64,000 nucleotides of DNA from Nodularia sphaerocarpa UHCC 0038 (GCF_022376295.1 NZ_CP060140.1:3724356-3788355); one strand, 5' to 3'; positions 36,936 to 46,388 are shown, numbered from the stretch's first letter. Notes: generated by a model not told the origin, from the letters alone. Numbers and translations are program-made.

Positions 36936-37193
36936 CTTTTCTGTCTTCATCCCCAGGGTACATTTTGCGAGAGAAACCCCAAAAATCTTTTCTCTCCCAA
37001 AAATTCTTTGTGCCTGATGACAGCCAAAATACTTCCAAGAACAGGTTTGAGGAAAATTGATCTTTTGTTAAAAAAAATTAATCTTTAGGTATGATTTGAT
37101 ATTTATTAATAAAACCTATGAATCAACTCTATCATTAGATAGATGAACAGAATATTTAGTATATAATCATACAATTAAGTATATATACAGATA

Positions 37194-37655
37194 ATGCCCC
37201 AGGTCGTTTTAGTTTATCCGCAAATACCCCCAAACACAGGCAATATTGCGCGTACTTGTGCCGCTACGGGTACAGAATTACATTTAGTAGCACCTTTGGG
37301 ATTTGAAATCAGCGATCGCTACCTCAAAAGAGCAGGTTTAGATTACTGGCCTTATGTCAAACTGCACCATCACGAATCCCTAGAAGCCTTTCAAGCCACA
37401 CAAAAAGAACGTGGAGGCAGATGCTTGGGCTTTACTGTCAGGGGAAATTTTAATTACACCAGCTTTGAATTTCAAGTTGATGATTGGTTGCTGTTTGGTA
37501 GTGAAACCACAGGTTTACCATCCACAATACTGTCAGATTGTGACGCTACCCTTTATATTCCGATGGCACAGCCTCATGTTCGCAGCTTGAATCTTTCGGT
37601 AAGTGTAGCAGTAAGTTTGTTTGAAGCCCGTCGTCAGTTGGGTGATTTACTGTAA
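37194..37655 (+). CDS. trmL: tRNA (cytidine/uridine-34-2'-O)-methyltransferase TrmL
   Basis: SPOUT-fold methyltransferase that 2'-O-methylates the wobble base of tRNA-Leu isoacceptors. The 153-residue protein shows YPQIPPNTGNIARTCAATG at the N-terminus, the FGSETTGLP motif and the knot-forming RSLNLSVSVAVSLFEARRQ near the C-terminus. The length equals the minimal TrmL form without a TRAM or THUMP extension. The start ATG at 37194 follows an AT-rich leader with no clear Shine-Dalgarno sequence. Confidence 0.94.
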   Translation: MPQVVLVYPQIPPNTGNIARTCAATGTELHLVAPLGFEISDRYLKRAGLDYWPYVKLHHHESLEAFQATQKERGGRCLGFTVRGNFNYTSFEFQVDDWLLFGSETTGLPSTILSDCDATLYIPMAQPHVRSLNLSVSVAVSLFEARRQLGDLL

Positions 37656-38457
37656 TCATCCTCAGAGGTTAAATAAGTAAAAATACGCAAAAAATACCAA
37701 TAGCAATCCCAGAATGTGATTTATGCGAAAGAAAGACACTCTGGGTAGGCAAAAAATATCATCACAATTTATACAGATAACTGTATCGACTGTAGTGTTC
37801 AGGGTGAAATACTCACCACAACGAGCAGGTTAATATAAGAAATTTGTATATCAAATTCACAAGTACACCGAATTTGCATGATAAATTTTGATGAACTTAA
37901 GTCGGCGTGACTAGGAGAATAAAAATACTAGAACCTTTTCTCGTCAACTATTTGAGCTATTTTTGTTGAATAGGTAATTTCCTGGAGGACAAAAGTAGTC
38001 AGAAGTTTGTACGGTTGATTTTTAGGGATGAATCAACGTAAAGTCTCGTCTTGGGAAGGCGGATCGAGTAGAAAAACCTTGAAGATATCTACAGCAGAGG
38101 GCAGAGCTTTTCCAGAAGTCAAATTCACTATATTGCTGACAGCCACAGTGGACTGGGTGAATATATAATAATTATTCTTCAGTCCTAGCAAGCGTTGCAT
38201 AATTCGTGAAGACAACAAACAGTCAAAAGCAAAAGTTCTATGGTGTGTAGGAGTGAACGGGACAAGTAAGCACAGCAATTTTTAAGTTTTGCATTCCATG
38301 TGTGAACTTGTCTAAATCAGAGAAGCAAGTTAATCTTGCGTAAGTATCTCTGGTGAAAGTGATATTGATCTATCGTGTGATGTGATCTAAATCATGGACT
38401 AGTATCCGACTGAAAAATTGAGATCAGTTAAACGCTAGTGATCATAGGAGGTCGTCT
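37656..38457. other. 802-bp spacer upstream of the LysM/M23 gene
   Basis: No gene is supported. A long-loop hairpin CCCAGA/TCTGGG is at 37708-37745. A 46-codon plus-strand frame (38028-38168) and an 81-codon minus-strand frame (38033-38278) overlap each other and lack ribosome-binding sites. The M23 gene's Shine-Dalgarno AGGAGG sits at 38446-38451. The length suggests a complex promoter or long 5' leader. Confidence 0.5.
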
Positions 38458-41055
38458 TTGAAACGAGCATTGAAAAAAAGAGAAAAGGCTGTGCTGAAAA
38501 ATACCCCCAGCAGTGATGATGCCCCAGTGGAACACCTAGAACACCTAAATATTGTAGTTAATCCCAAAGTTAACCGCCGGGCGCGCACACAAGCCGCCAT
38601 GATTGGTTTGGCTATCTCAATGGGAGCAACTAGCCTTTTGGTGACTCGACAAAGCGATCAAGCCCAAGCAGCAGCTCCTGTTGGTAGCCAAAAGGCAGCC
38701 ACAACAATTCCAGCTGCTTCTGACACTACAGTGAAATTTGCTTCCACAAAGCTGGAGACTCAAACAGTCTTATTAGCCAGCGTGACAGAAAATCCTGTCA
38801 TTGTGGAACCAACAGCAATTTCACAGTTACCCGGGCTTGAAGCTAAATGGCAAGTGGCCGCGAGTGGAATCTCTGTGCAAGCTCCGGTTCCAACATCAGA
38901 ATCTTACAAAACAGCTAACAAAACTTCCTTGTCTTTACAATCCCCAGTATCACAGGGATTGTCAACCCAAATCCAGTCAAATGAGACAGTACAAAAACTG
39001 TCTAGTGCTGTTAGCGTTAGTAATGAAACTGAGGAACCAACTGCGTACCTAACAAGCGAACCACAACCACAGGCTCTGGAAAACACAGATCCCAGTGGTG
39101 AAATTAACGCTCAACTCAAGGCGCAGCAGGAATTTGCCCTAAATCGCTTACAAGAAAAATCGAATCGTTTAAGAAACAGTCTGGCGGAGTTGCGGTCTGA
39201 GGAGACCCAAGTTTTATCAAAAAATGACATAGCTTTGACACAGCCGCAAACGACACAAACAGCGCCAGAAATTAGCGCTAGTCAAACGGCAGTAGAAGAG
39301 TCATCAACTTTCAACAATGACAACACAGAAGGTTTAGTATCGAGGTTAAAACAAAGACAAGAAACCAGTGAGTCGAACTCGCAAGCCTTAACAATACCCG
39401 TAGCAGCTACACCGCAAATGCTGGCCTTAGCGGGTAAGACACGTTACGAAGTTAAACCTGGAGACACACTAGCAGCGATCGCTAGTAGATACAATATTTC
39501 CATATCAGAACTAGTTAAGGCAAATCATCTTAGCAACCCACATCAACTTAAAATTAGCCAAAGACTGATTATTCCTGTTACTCAGGTTAATCGCCCCACA
39601 GTTATTCCCATACCAGTAGTAGTTAACTCCAATAGCGGCTATTCCAGTACTACGCCACAGCTAGTCAACTACCCTGTCAACACTGCTAATAACTACCCCA
39701 ATCTCCCTGCTGCTGCATCACAGTTACCATCATCTGGGAATAACAACAGTTTCACTATCCCCACACCAGTAACTGCGAATAACCAGATCCAGGTAAATAC
39801 TGTTATAACCACACAGAGCGAATTGACTAGTCCTAATCCTCTGGGAGTCGGTGGTGATACACCAGTACCAGCACTGTTTGGGGAAATGGAGCAGCAAGCT
39901 CAAAAATTGACTGAGCAAGCGGCAAGCACAAAAGATCAAGAAGGTCTGCGCGTCTTACGTGCGGACATCCAGAGATTACGGGACAAACACACCAACCAGC
40001 AGTCTGGGAATGCAACCAGGTCAGCCGCTACGGAACCAGAGCCAGTAGCCCTACCGATTCCCGTAGCTCCAACAAACAGCCTACAAGCGGAAATCCAGAA
40101 ATTACAGGAGAAATACCGCAACCAAGAGTCGGGGAATACCATCAGGACAGTCGCCACGGAACGTCAACAAGTTCCCATAGCGACTACCGTTGCTCAAACA
40201 AACAGCCCAGAAGCGGAAATCCAGAAATTACGCGAGCAATATCGCCAACAACAGTCGGGGAATGCCATCAGGCCAGCCGCGACTGAACGTGAAAAAGCTC
40301 CCATAGCAATTCCTGTTGTTAAACCGAATAATGCCACGGCTTCTCAACCTGCTTTGGGACAAAACAATGCGTCGATTCCCATTCGGGTTCCCAGCCTGAA
40401 TTTACCTGGCTATGGTCAATCTGCTAATTCAATAGCCCGGAATCGTCGTCCCAACGAGCCAATCAATCCAGAGTTCGCCTCCAGTCTCAATGGATCTGGC
40501 CAGAGAACATTCACATCTCCCACAGGTGCTGACATCTCTGACACTCTCGGAAACTTGCGGGGAAGCAGAGTAACTCCACAATTACGGCCACAGTTACCGC
40601 CTTTGGCAGCAGTGGAACAATACTTACCCAGACCAATTGACGCGACGACACCCCCCCCTTCAACTGGTTCAACATCCTATATGTGGCCTGCAAAAGGTGT
40701 ACTTACCTCCGGCTATGGTAGACGCTGGGGAAGAATGCACAGGGGTATTGACATTGCTAACGCCACTGGTACACCAATTTTCGCCGCCGCCGACGGTGTG
40801 GTGCAAAAATCTGGCTGGAACAGAGGTGGTTACGGCATCCTTGTGGAGATTCGCCATCCCGACGGCACCATGACTCGCTATGCTCACAATAGCCGCACTT
40901 TGGTGCGAGCAGGTCAACAAGTTACCCAAGGTGAACAAATTGCTAACATGGGTAGCACTGGTTTCAGCACAGGGCCACACACTCACTTTGAAATCCACCC
41001 CGCAGGTAAGGGAGCAATCGATCCTATTGCCTTATTACCAAAGGAACGTCTGTAA
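38458..41055 (+). CDS. LysM and M23-peptidase domain protein (cell-wall hydrolase)
   Basis: An 865-residue envelope protein likely to cleave peptidoglycan cross-links. The start is TTG at 38458 behind AGGAGG. After a cytoplasmic ~45 residues comes a membrane/signal-anchor segment (about 46-62). One LysM domain (329-372, YEVKPGDTLAAIASRYNIS) should bind peptidoglycan. The C-terminal M23 domain (about 742-860) has the zinc ligands HRGID (His761, Asp765) and HTH (His841, His843). Between them lies Ser/Thr/Pro/Gln-rich sequence with three 42-residue repeats beginning at bases 39961, 40087 and 40213 (A-E/D-IQ-KL-R-EKY-Q-SGN core). A clear terminator follows at 41096. Such proteins act in division or septal remodelling; that is inference here. 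Confidence 0.9.
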   Translation: MKRALKKREKAVLKNTPSSDDAPVEHLEHLNIVVNPKVNRRARTQAAMIGLAISMGATSLLVTRQSDQAQAAAPVGSQKAATTIPAASDTTVKFASTKLETQTVLLASVTENPVIVEPTAISQLPGLEAKWQVAASGISVQAPVPTSESYKTANKTSLSLQSPVSQGLSTQIQSNETVQKLSSAVSVSNETEEPTAYLTSEPQPQALENTDPSGEINAQLKAQQEFALNRLQEKSNRLRNSLAELRSEETQVLSKNDIALTQPQTTQTAPEISASQTAVEESSTFNNDNTEGLVSRLKQRQETSESNSQALTIPVAATPQMLALAGKTRYEVKPGDTLAAIASRYNISISELVKANHLSNPHQLKISQRLIIPVTQVNRPTVIPIPVVVNSNSGYSSTTPQLVNYPVNTANNYPNLPAAASQLPSSGNNNSFTIPTPVTANNQIQVNTVITTQSELTSPNPLGVGGDTPVPALFGEMEQQAQKLTEQAASTKDQEGLRVLRADIQRLRDKHTNQQSGNATRSAATEPEPVALPIPVAPTNSLQAEIQKLQEKYRNQESGNTIRTVATERQQVPIATTVAQTNSPEAEIQKLREQYRQQQSGNAIRPAATEREKAPIAIPVVKPNNATASQPALGQNNASIPIRVPSLNLPGYGQSANSIARNRRPNEPINPEFASSLNGSGQRTFTSPTGADISDTLGNLRGSRVTPQLRPQLPPLAAVEQYLPRPIDATTPPPSTGSTSYMWPAKGVLTSGYGRRWGRMHRGIDIANATGTPIFAAADGVVQKSGWNRGGYGILVEIRHPDGTMTRYAHNSRTLVRAGQQVTQGEQIANMGSTGFSTGPHTHFEIHPAGKGAIDPIALLPKERL
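39961..40338 (+). repeat. 126-bp in-frame tandem repeat x3
   Basis: Three units with an exact 126-bp period start GCGGACATCCAGAG (39961), GCGGAAATCCAGAA (40087) and GCGGAAATCCAGAA (40213). Each encodes 42 residues with a charged helix followed by a Pro/Ala-rich stretch, inside the linker of the M23 protein. The period is a multiple of three, so changes in copy number keep the frame. Confidence 0.8.
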
Positions 41056-41095
41056 TTCCTAATCTACATTGAACTAAATAATTATTTTATTTGTT

Positions 41096-41123
41096 GAGGG
41101 AGCCACACTCCCTCTTTTGCTTT
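41096..41123 (+). terminator. Rho-independent terminator of the M23 gene
   Basis: A perfect GAGGGAG-CCACA-CTCCCTC stem-loop followed at once by TTTTGCTTT, 40 bp after the M23 stop codon. This is the clearest intrinsic terminator in the window. Confidence 0.85.
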
Positions 41124-41135
41124 CTATACTCGTAA

Positions 41136-41573
41136 TTACTTGTGATGATCTGTTTCTGCCTTTGGCCAAAACTGCTTTAAAATCTCCCCTGGCTGACGAT
41201 CCCAAGTATCGATATGCTCGTAGATTACAGTGTCTTGGTTAAGTTTATATGTGGAATAACCATTGAAAAATAGCCCTGCTTTCCAGGGAACACGCAAAAC
41301 TCCGCGAACTGTCCACTTGGCTAAAATAGTATCCTTTGCTGGCTGGGATACTTCATGCAAGTCAAAGTAAATTTGCGTAAAAAATAGCCGCGCGTGAAAT
41401 CGCAACGTCCAAAATATAATCCGATAGTTGAATTTCCATTTAAATTTATTCACAGGATCTTGAAAATAAATATCCTGCGTATAAATATCATAGGTAATAT
41501 CTTTTTCAAACAGTGTTGGTAAATCCTCTTGAAGCGTCTTAATTACTTGTTCAATCTGCAATTGAGTTTCCAC
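41136..41573 (-). CDS. DUF2358 family protein (SnoaL/NTF2-like)
   Basis: A 145-residue cytosolic protein of the plant-cyanobacterial DUF2358 family, judged from EDLPTLFEKDITYDIYTQDIYFQDPVNKFKW and WTVRGVLRVPWKAGLFFNGYSTYKLN. The alternating helix-strand pattern suits an NTF2-like cone fold, but there is no known activity. The start ATG at 41573 gives the expected N-terminus. It is convergent with the M23 gene and has its own promoter near 41580-41650. Confidence 0.82.
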   Translation of the reverse strand: METQLQIEQVIKTLQEDLPTLFEKDITYDIYTQDIYFQDPVNKFKWKFNYRIIFWTLRFHARLFFTQIYFDLHEVSQPAKDTILAKWTVRGVLRVPWKAGLFFNGYSTYKLNQDTVIYEHIDTWDRQPGEILKQFWPKAETDHHK

Positions 41574-41659
41574 GCGTCTTGTCCTTTATCAAAGATTTTT
41601 TCACACAAAACTATCCCTTAACAGATACCTTGACCACAAAAATGATACATAATTTCTAA

Positions 41660-41790
41660 TAAGTAGGTAAGCATGAATAAACCAAACTATCTTACGACTC
41701 GTAAACAAAACCCAAACCCTGACTAATGACCAATGACAAATGACCAATGACGACCCTAGCTAGTTAACTTTATTTACGCCGACCTACTTA
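41660..41790 (+). mobile_element. 131-bp STRR-containing MITE, copy A
   Basis: The ends are TAAGTAGGTaaGC (41660 onward) and the inverse GCcgACCTACTTA (to 41790). Internal order: TTACGAcTCGTAA palindrome, AAACCC, three TGACCAA-type heptads plus a partial one, CTAGCTAG, right end. Copies B, C and D share this order; A, C and D are all exactly 131 bp. It codes for nothing and lies upstream of the alpha/beta hydrolase gene. Confidence 0.85.
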
Positions 41791-41822
41791 TATACAGGTT
41801 CTATCTGCAAAAATACAACATT

Positions 41823-42686
41823 ATGTCTGTAACAGAGAATTTTGGCAAACATGAATATATGATCACCAATGGCGTGAAACTGCACTACGTCACCCAAGGA
41901 TCAGGGCCATTAATGCTGATGTTACATGGGTTTCCTGAGTTTTGGTATTCTTGGCGGCATCAAATCCCCGAATTTGCCCAAGATTTTCAAGTTGTCGCCC
42001 TTGATTTACGTGGCTACAACGATAGCGATAAACCCCAAGAGCAATCAGCTTATGTCATGGATGAATTGCTCAAAGACGTGGAGGGCGTAATTCACGGATT
42101 AGGATATGACAAGTGTATCTTAGTGGGACATGATTGGGGTGGTGCGATCGCCTGGTCTTTTGCCTATGCTCACCCGGAAATGGTAGAGCGATTAATTATC
42201 CTCAACCTACCTCACCCTGCCAAATTTGCCCAAGGCTTACGCACTTATCAGCAGTTGCTCCGCAGCTGGTATGTCTTCTTCTTTCAGCTACCTTGGTTAC
42301 CTGAATTATTTCTACAATTGTCAGACTATGACGCAATTGAAAAAGCTATTCAAGGCACAGCAGTGAATAAAAGCGCTTTCACTCCAGCAGATATTGACGC
42401 TTATAAAAACGCTGCTGCCAAACGTGGTGCTACTACAGCCATGTTGAACTATTATCGTAATATTTTACCAGACTTATTCAGCCAAAAACATTGGGGAATT
42501 TTGACTGTTCCCACACTGATGATTTGGGGCGAAAACGATACAGCCCTTGGCAAGGAACTCACCTACGACACCGCCGCCTATGTGAATGACTTCAAAATTA
42601 AGTATATTCCCAATTGTGGACATTGGGTACAGCAAGAAGAGCCTGACTTAGTTAATCAGTACATGAGAGATTTTTTAGTAGTTTAA
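41823..42686 (+). CDS. Alpha/beta-hydrolase, epoxide-hydrolase-like
   Basis: A 287-residue hydrolase with the oxyanion motif HGFPEF (35-40), the nucleophile elbow GHDWGG (Asp104), a cap domain rich in aromatic residues (about 135-215), the acid residue region MIWGENDTALG and the catalytic His in NCGHWVQQEEP. An aspartate nucleophile with HGFP is typical of epoxide hydrolases and haloacetate dehalogenases; sequence alone does not decide between them. The ATG at 41823 lies 33 bp after MITE copy A, so that element may now carry part of its promoter. Confidence 0.88.
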   Translation: MSVTENFGKHEYMITNGVKLHYVTQGSGPLMLMLHGFPEFWYSWRHQIPEFAQDFQVVALDLRGYNDSDKPQEQSAYVMDELLKDVEGVIHGLGYDKCILVGHDWGGAIAWSFAYAHPEMVERLIILNLPHPAKFAQGLRTYQQLLRSWYVFFFQLPWLPELFLQLSDYDAIEKAIQGTAVNKSAFTPADIDAYKNAAAKRGATTAMLNYYRNILPDLFSQKHWGILTVPTLMIWGENDTALGKELTYDTAAYVNDFKIKYIPNCGHWVQQEEPDLVNQYMRDFLVV

Positions 42687-42998
42687 ACTACTGAATATTT
42701 TTATATATCGTGCCATTTGGTAATGGGAACATAATGAGGAATATTTCCTGTGTAACTATGCAAACTGGTACAAGTTCTTCAAAATATTTAACATTAGTTT
42801 AATGGTGCAAATTTAGCAGCTTTTATGGATTGCCAATAGCCCAAAACCATAGTCAATAATACTTCTAGCATCAGCAAACCATTGGGAGCAGATCACAATG
42901 GGCTTGTGTGTTTCCACAAGAACTTTCCGCCATTTAGTGAGATAATAAAAGCGTGAGGAAAAGAACGGATGTAGTTTAATTACGAAGGGGAAAACATT
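42687..42998. other. Intergenic region, nothing recognised
   Basis: 312 bp between the alpha/beta hydrolase and the pentapeptide-repeat gene, both on the plus strand. I see no repeat, terminator with a T-tract or small gene; it should contain the promoter of the downstream gene. Confidence 0.4.
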
Positions 42999-43457
42999 AT
43001 GAAACTCCAGCTATTCGCGGCTCTAGCCTTAGCAACTCCCCTAATTTGGAATAGCACAGTTAACGCTGGTAATTCCCAAGACTTACAAAAGCTAAATTTA
43101 ACCAGAGAATGTATCCAGTGCGATTTATCAGGAGTTAACCTTAGAGGCGCTCATTTAATTGGTGCTGACTTACGTGGAGCAAATCTCTCTGGAGCTAACC
43201 TTGAAGGAGTCAATCTGGAAGGCGCAGACTTAACTAATGCTAATTTGAAAGGTGCAAATTTAACTTCAGCTATGCTGACGAACGTTAATTTTAAACAAGC
43301 CAATCTCAACAAAGCCAATCTGACTCGCGCTCAAATTTACGACTCTAATGTATATGGAGCATCAATGGATCAGATGATCATTACTGATGCGGAAATCTAT
43401 CACACTGGAATCGGTATTGGTGGAGAGGAAGCAGATATGTTCCCCGATTGGAAATAG
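42999..43457 (+). CDS. Secreted pentapeptide-repeat protein
   Basis: A 152-residue protein with a signal peptide (1-23, cleavage near NAG) and about fifteen pentapeptides A(D/N)LxX between residues 38 and 118, e.g. LRGAHLIGADLRGANLSGAN, which fold as a right-handed quadrilateral beta-helix. Cys38 and Cys41 (CIQC) precede the repeats. The last ~30 residues are non-repetitive and acidic. Pentapeptide proteins are abundant in cyanobacteria; the signal peptide places this one in the periplasm or thylakoid lumen. Its function is unknown. Confidence 0.87.
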   Translation: MKLQLFAALALATPLIWNSTVNAGNSQDLQKLNLTRECIQCDLSGVNLRGAHLIGADLRGANLSGANLEGVNLEGADLTNANLKGANLTSAMLTNVNFKQANLNKANLTRAQIYDSNVYGASMDQMIITDAEIYHTGIGIGGEEADMFPDWK

Positions 43458-44160
43458 TACCGCAAGGCGGAAGTGTAGAAACATCTAAATTGGGCTGGGT
43501 GTAGGGATAACAGAAATTGCTATTGGCAAGCATTATCCCTGACTCTGCCCTGGTAAAATATTTAACTTGCAAGAAAATAGCTTTTCTGATTGCCCACAGA
43601 TTTATAATTATATCATAAAATCGTAATATTAATCAGTATATTTGAATACAAAAAAACTTTGATGAGAGATTAAGATTAATTATCAATGGGTTAATTGACG
43701 AACACGGCTTAAGATAGCTTTAATATCAGATAAAATCGCCGTTTAAACTTGTATAAATGTGAGGTAGTCTGATTTTGGCATGATTTGTGCTTGAATGAGT
43801 ACGTTTGTCAGAATCCCGATCTCAAGATCCGGGGCTATGGGGAAAGCGCAGTCCCAACGTGCCTCACCTTTAGATAGCTGACCTGAGATGGCATGGGATG
43901 ATCACAACTGGAGGATTATGTGTTGATTCACAAAATCCCGAACTCAGAAACGCTTTTTGGCTTCTCTCGTCATGCTGACTGTCTACCTTGTAGTTGATGC
44001 AGTAGAGCAGATGAGGCAATTATGGTTATAGGAGACTAAAACCTTTTGTGGATCAAACACAAGTTGTACTGATGCCTTCGTGCATTGCCTAATCAACAGC
44101 CTTTAGGTTGTAATTGTCACAGATTAGATAAACTCAACTGTTAAATTTATAGGAGTGAAA
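43458..44160. other. 703-bp spacer upstream of the CAAD gene
   Basis: No coding frame with a ribosome-binding site was found. The stretch 43820-44150 is less AT-rich than the first half and may hold a long 5' leader of the CAAD mRNA. AGGAG at 44151-44155 is its Shine-Dalgarno sequence. No known RNA family was recognised. Confidence 0.4.
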
Positions 44161-44598
44161 ATGCAAGAACCGGAATTCACACAAACCCAATCGAAAGAGG
44201 CAGCAGTGCCAAATATCAACAACCAAACCGGAACCATTACCAAACTCCAGCCTCCTGTGCAGTCTCAAGAGCAATGGCAAAAATACGGTGAACAAGTTTC
44301 TGGTTTTTTAGCAACACTGCCCGATTACCTAGGAAGCTTCTTTAATGAATATAAGCAGCCCCTGGTTAGCGTTGGTTTAATTGTGGCGGCAATTGTTTCG
44401 GTTAAGGTACTCTTGGCAGTATTGGACTCTTTGAATGATATTCCTTTAGTAGCACCGACCTTTGAATTGATTGGTATTGGCTACTCTGCTTGGTTTGTTT
44501 ACCGCTATTTGCTCAAAGCTTCGACTCGCAAAGAGCTAACGAGTGAAATCACTACTCTGAAATCGCAAGTTGTCGGCAAACATAATCCAGAAGCTTAA
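44161..44598 (+). CDS. CAAD-domain thylakoid membrane protein
   Basis: A 145-residue protein with the CAAD domain (cyanobacterial aminoacyl-tRNA synthetase appended domain), also found free-standing in thylakoids and in plant CURT1-like proteins. An N-terminal ~45-residue disordered part precedes an amphipathic helix, two membrane helices (about 65-90 and 97-118) and a final helix of charged residues. The ATG at 44161 is chosen, 5 bases after AGGAG; GTG at 44155 overlaps that motif. It may shape thylakoid membranes, by analogy with CURT1. Confidence 0.88.
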   Translation: MQEPEFTQTQSKEAAVPNINNQTGTITKLQPPVQSQEQWQKYGEQVSGFLATLPDYLGSFFNEYKQPLVSVGLIVAAIVSVKVLLAVLDSLNDIPLVAPTFELIGIGYSAWFVYRYLLKASTRKELTSEITTLKSQVVGKHNPEA

Positions 44599-44616
44599 GT
44601 AGTTCTTCGGGAAATT

Positions 44617-44645
44617 CCCCCAGTCAAGCCTAGCGGCTCTGGGGG
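44617..44645 (+). terminator. Possible terminator after the CAAD gene
   Basis: CCCCCAG (44617-44623) pairs with CTGGGGG (44639-44645), with a 15-base loop, 18 bp after the stop codon. The downstream sequence is not a T-run, so the call is moderate. Confidence 0.45.
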
Positions 44646-44751
44646 ATGGAAGTTAAATTTGGTGATTAGCGGGCATCTTTGCCCGCTATACCAGAAATTT
44701 GGCGTTGCTGATTTGAAGTATGAACAGGATTTGTGATCATGTCAAAACCCC

Positions 44752-44781
44752 TGTAGAGACGTTACATGGAACGTCTCTACA
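44752..44781. repeat. Second copy of the TGTAGAGACGTT palindrome
   Basis: TGTAGAGACGTT-ACATGG-AACGTCTCTACA: the same arms as 10671-10700 with the centre changed to ACATGG. It lies between the convergent CAAD and hom genes. Confidence 0.8.
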
Positions 44782-44842
44782 TTTTAATTCATACTTGGTT
44801 TGAGCAAGTCCAGAAGTCCAGAAATTTTGAACTATTTTTTAG

Positions 44843-46129
44843 TCAAAGCACTCGCAGTAAACTGGGAATACTATCTATGGCTGCTAAATTCTGAATTTCT
44901 GCCAGGGCTTGCCTAAAATCGCCTTCTCGGACATCGTGGGTGACAACTACAATTTCTGCTAGTCCTCCCTGAAAGCCTGTTTGGACTACTGACTCTAAGC
45001 TCACGCCATAATTGCCAAAGCAAGTCCCCAATTTACCAATAACTCCTGGTTGGTCTTTGGTGAGGAATCGGGCATAAAATCGCGTTACGAGTTCTGCGAT
45101 GGGGGCAATTTCACAGTAATCTTGGTGTCCACAGGTTAAGAGTGGATTGGGGTTGGTGGTGCTGGTTTTGAGGACAGCAACTAAATTCATGATATCTGAG
45201 GTGACGGCACTGGCTGTTGCACCCGCACCTGCACCGGGACCAAAAAACATGACCTGCCCTATGGGTTCTCCTTCGATGAGAATGGCATTATATACACCGT
45301 TAACGCTTGCTAATGGATGTGCTTTGGGTACTAAGGTGGGATGCACTCTGACTGAGAGGGGGGATGAGTTGGTGTCTTGTTTGGCGATCGCTAATAATTT
45401 AATCACAAATCCCAATTTTTCGGCATAGGTAATATCTGTCTTGCTGACTTGCCTAATGCCTTCACTATAGACATCTTCTAAATTAATGCGTCCATTAAAG
45501 CCTAGTGATGCCAGGATGGCAATTTTATCGGCTGCGTCTAAGCCGTCTACATCAGCTGTGGGGTCAGCTTCGGCGTAACCTAATCTTTGGGCATCAGCTA
45601 AGACATCGCTGAAGTTGCTACCTTCGGTTTGCATCCTGGTGAGGATGTAGTTAGTTGTCCCGTTAACAATGCCAGTAATAGTATGAATACGGTTAACGCT
45701 TAAGGACTGCTTCAGGGGTTGAATCACTGGGATACCACCGCCTACAGCCGCTTCTAACATGACATATACCCCGGCTTGGTTGGCAGTTGTAAAGATTTCT
45801 GCCCCAAAACGTGCGATCGCCGCTTTATTGGCGGTAACGACGTGTTTACCATTGTTTAAAGCTTGGAGAATGAGCGATCGCGCAGGTTCCAGTCCTCCGA
45901 TTAACTCCACGACAATATCTACCGCCGGATCATTGACAATTGCTTCTAAATCTGTAGTTAAGACATCGGCTGGTAATTCTACATCCCGAATTTTAGCAAG
46001 CGATCGCACTCCCACGCGATATATTTCTATTTCCTGCAATAACGGGTTACGTCCCACCAAATCTTGCAGTAACTGCACCGTACCCAAGCCGACAGTGCCT
46101 AAACCTAATATTCCTAGTTTCACTCCCAC
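44843..46129 (-). CDS. hom: Homoserine dehydrogenase
   Basis: Reduces aspartate semialdehyde to homoserine with NAD(P)H, the branch to threonine and methionine. The 428-residue protein has the nucleotide-binding LGLGTVGLG (8-16), VTANKAAIA, the catalytic region GIVNGTTNYIL and YAEADPTADVDGLDAADKIAIL, and a C-terminal ACT domain (about 350-425, DQPGVIGKLGTCFGNYGVSLESVVQ) for feedback control by threonine. The start ATG at 46129 is conventional. It lies 260 bp downstream of petH on the same strand but behind a hairpin, so it is probably separately transcribed. Confidence 0.96.
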   Translation of the reverse strand: MGVKLGILGLGTVGLGTVQLLQDLVGRNPLLQEIEIYRVGVRSLAKIRDVELPADVLTTDLEAIVNDPAVDIVVELIGGLEPARSLILQALNNGKHVVTANKAAIARFGAEIFTTANQAGVYVMLEAAVGGGIPVIQPLKQSLSVNRIHTITGIVNGTTNYILTRMQTEGSNFSDVLADAQRLGYAEADPTADVDGLDAADKIAILASLGFNGRINLEDVYSEGIRQVSKTDITYAEKLGFVIKLLAIAKQDTNSSPLSVRVHPTLVPKAHPLASVNGVYNAILIEGEPIGQVMFFGPGAGAGATASAVTSDIMNLVAVLKTSTTNPNPLLTCGHQDYCEIAPIAELVTRFYARFLTKDQPGVIGKLGTCFGNYGVSLESVVQTGFQGGLAEIVVVTHDVREGDFRQALAEIQNLAAIDSIPSLLRVL

Positions 46130-46299
46130 AAATTTTGCACCCTAATTTTTAATTGCTGAGTGCAACATCCTGAGTGCTTCCTGATTTATACTCATTAGCC
46201 TGCTAATCATGGCTTAGTTGGTATAAGCCCCAGGAATTGCTTCCCGTGGGTGAATCAAGCACTTAGAACTTTGTTCTCAGCTGTCCATATAAAACAATT

Positions 46300-46328
46300 G
46301 TAGGGTGGGTTCTTGCAACCCACCCTAC
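46300..46328 (-). terminator. Hairpin downstream of petH, minimal GTAGGGTGGGTT form
   Basis: GTAGGGTGGGTT-cttgc-AACCCACCCTAC is a perfect 12-bp stem with a 5-base loop. On the minus strand it is followed by AATTGTTTTA, so it can end the petH transcript. The arms are those of the larger repeats at 833-1012 and 25873-25977. Confidence 0.7.
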
Positions 46329-46388
46329 TTATTACTAATTATTCTTTGTTAATCGCCTCAGTCCCATGACTAAAGAGTATAGACTAAC

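Noticed and set aside
38028..38278. Short plus-strand frame (46 codons) and overlapping minus-strand frame (81 codons)
   Set aside because: They overlap on opposite strands, neither has a convincing ribosome-binding site, and neither product is recognisable.
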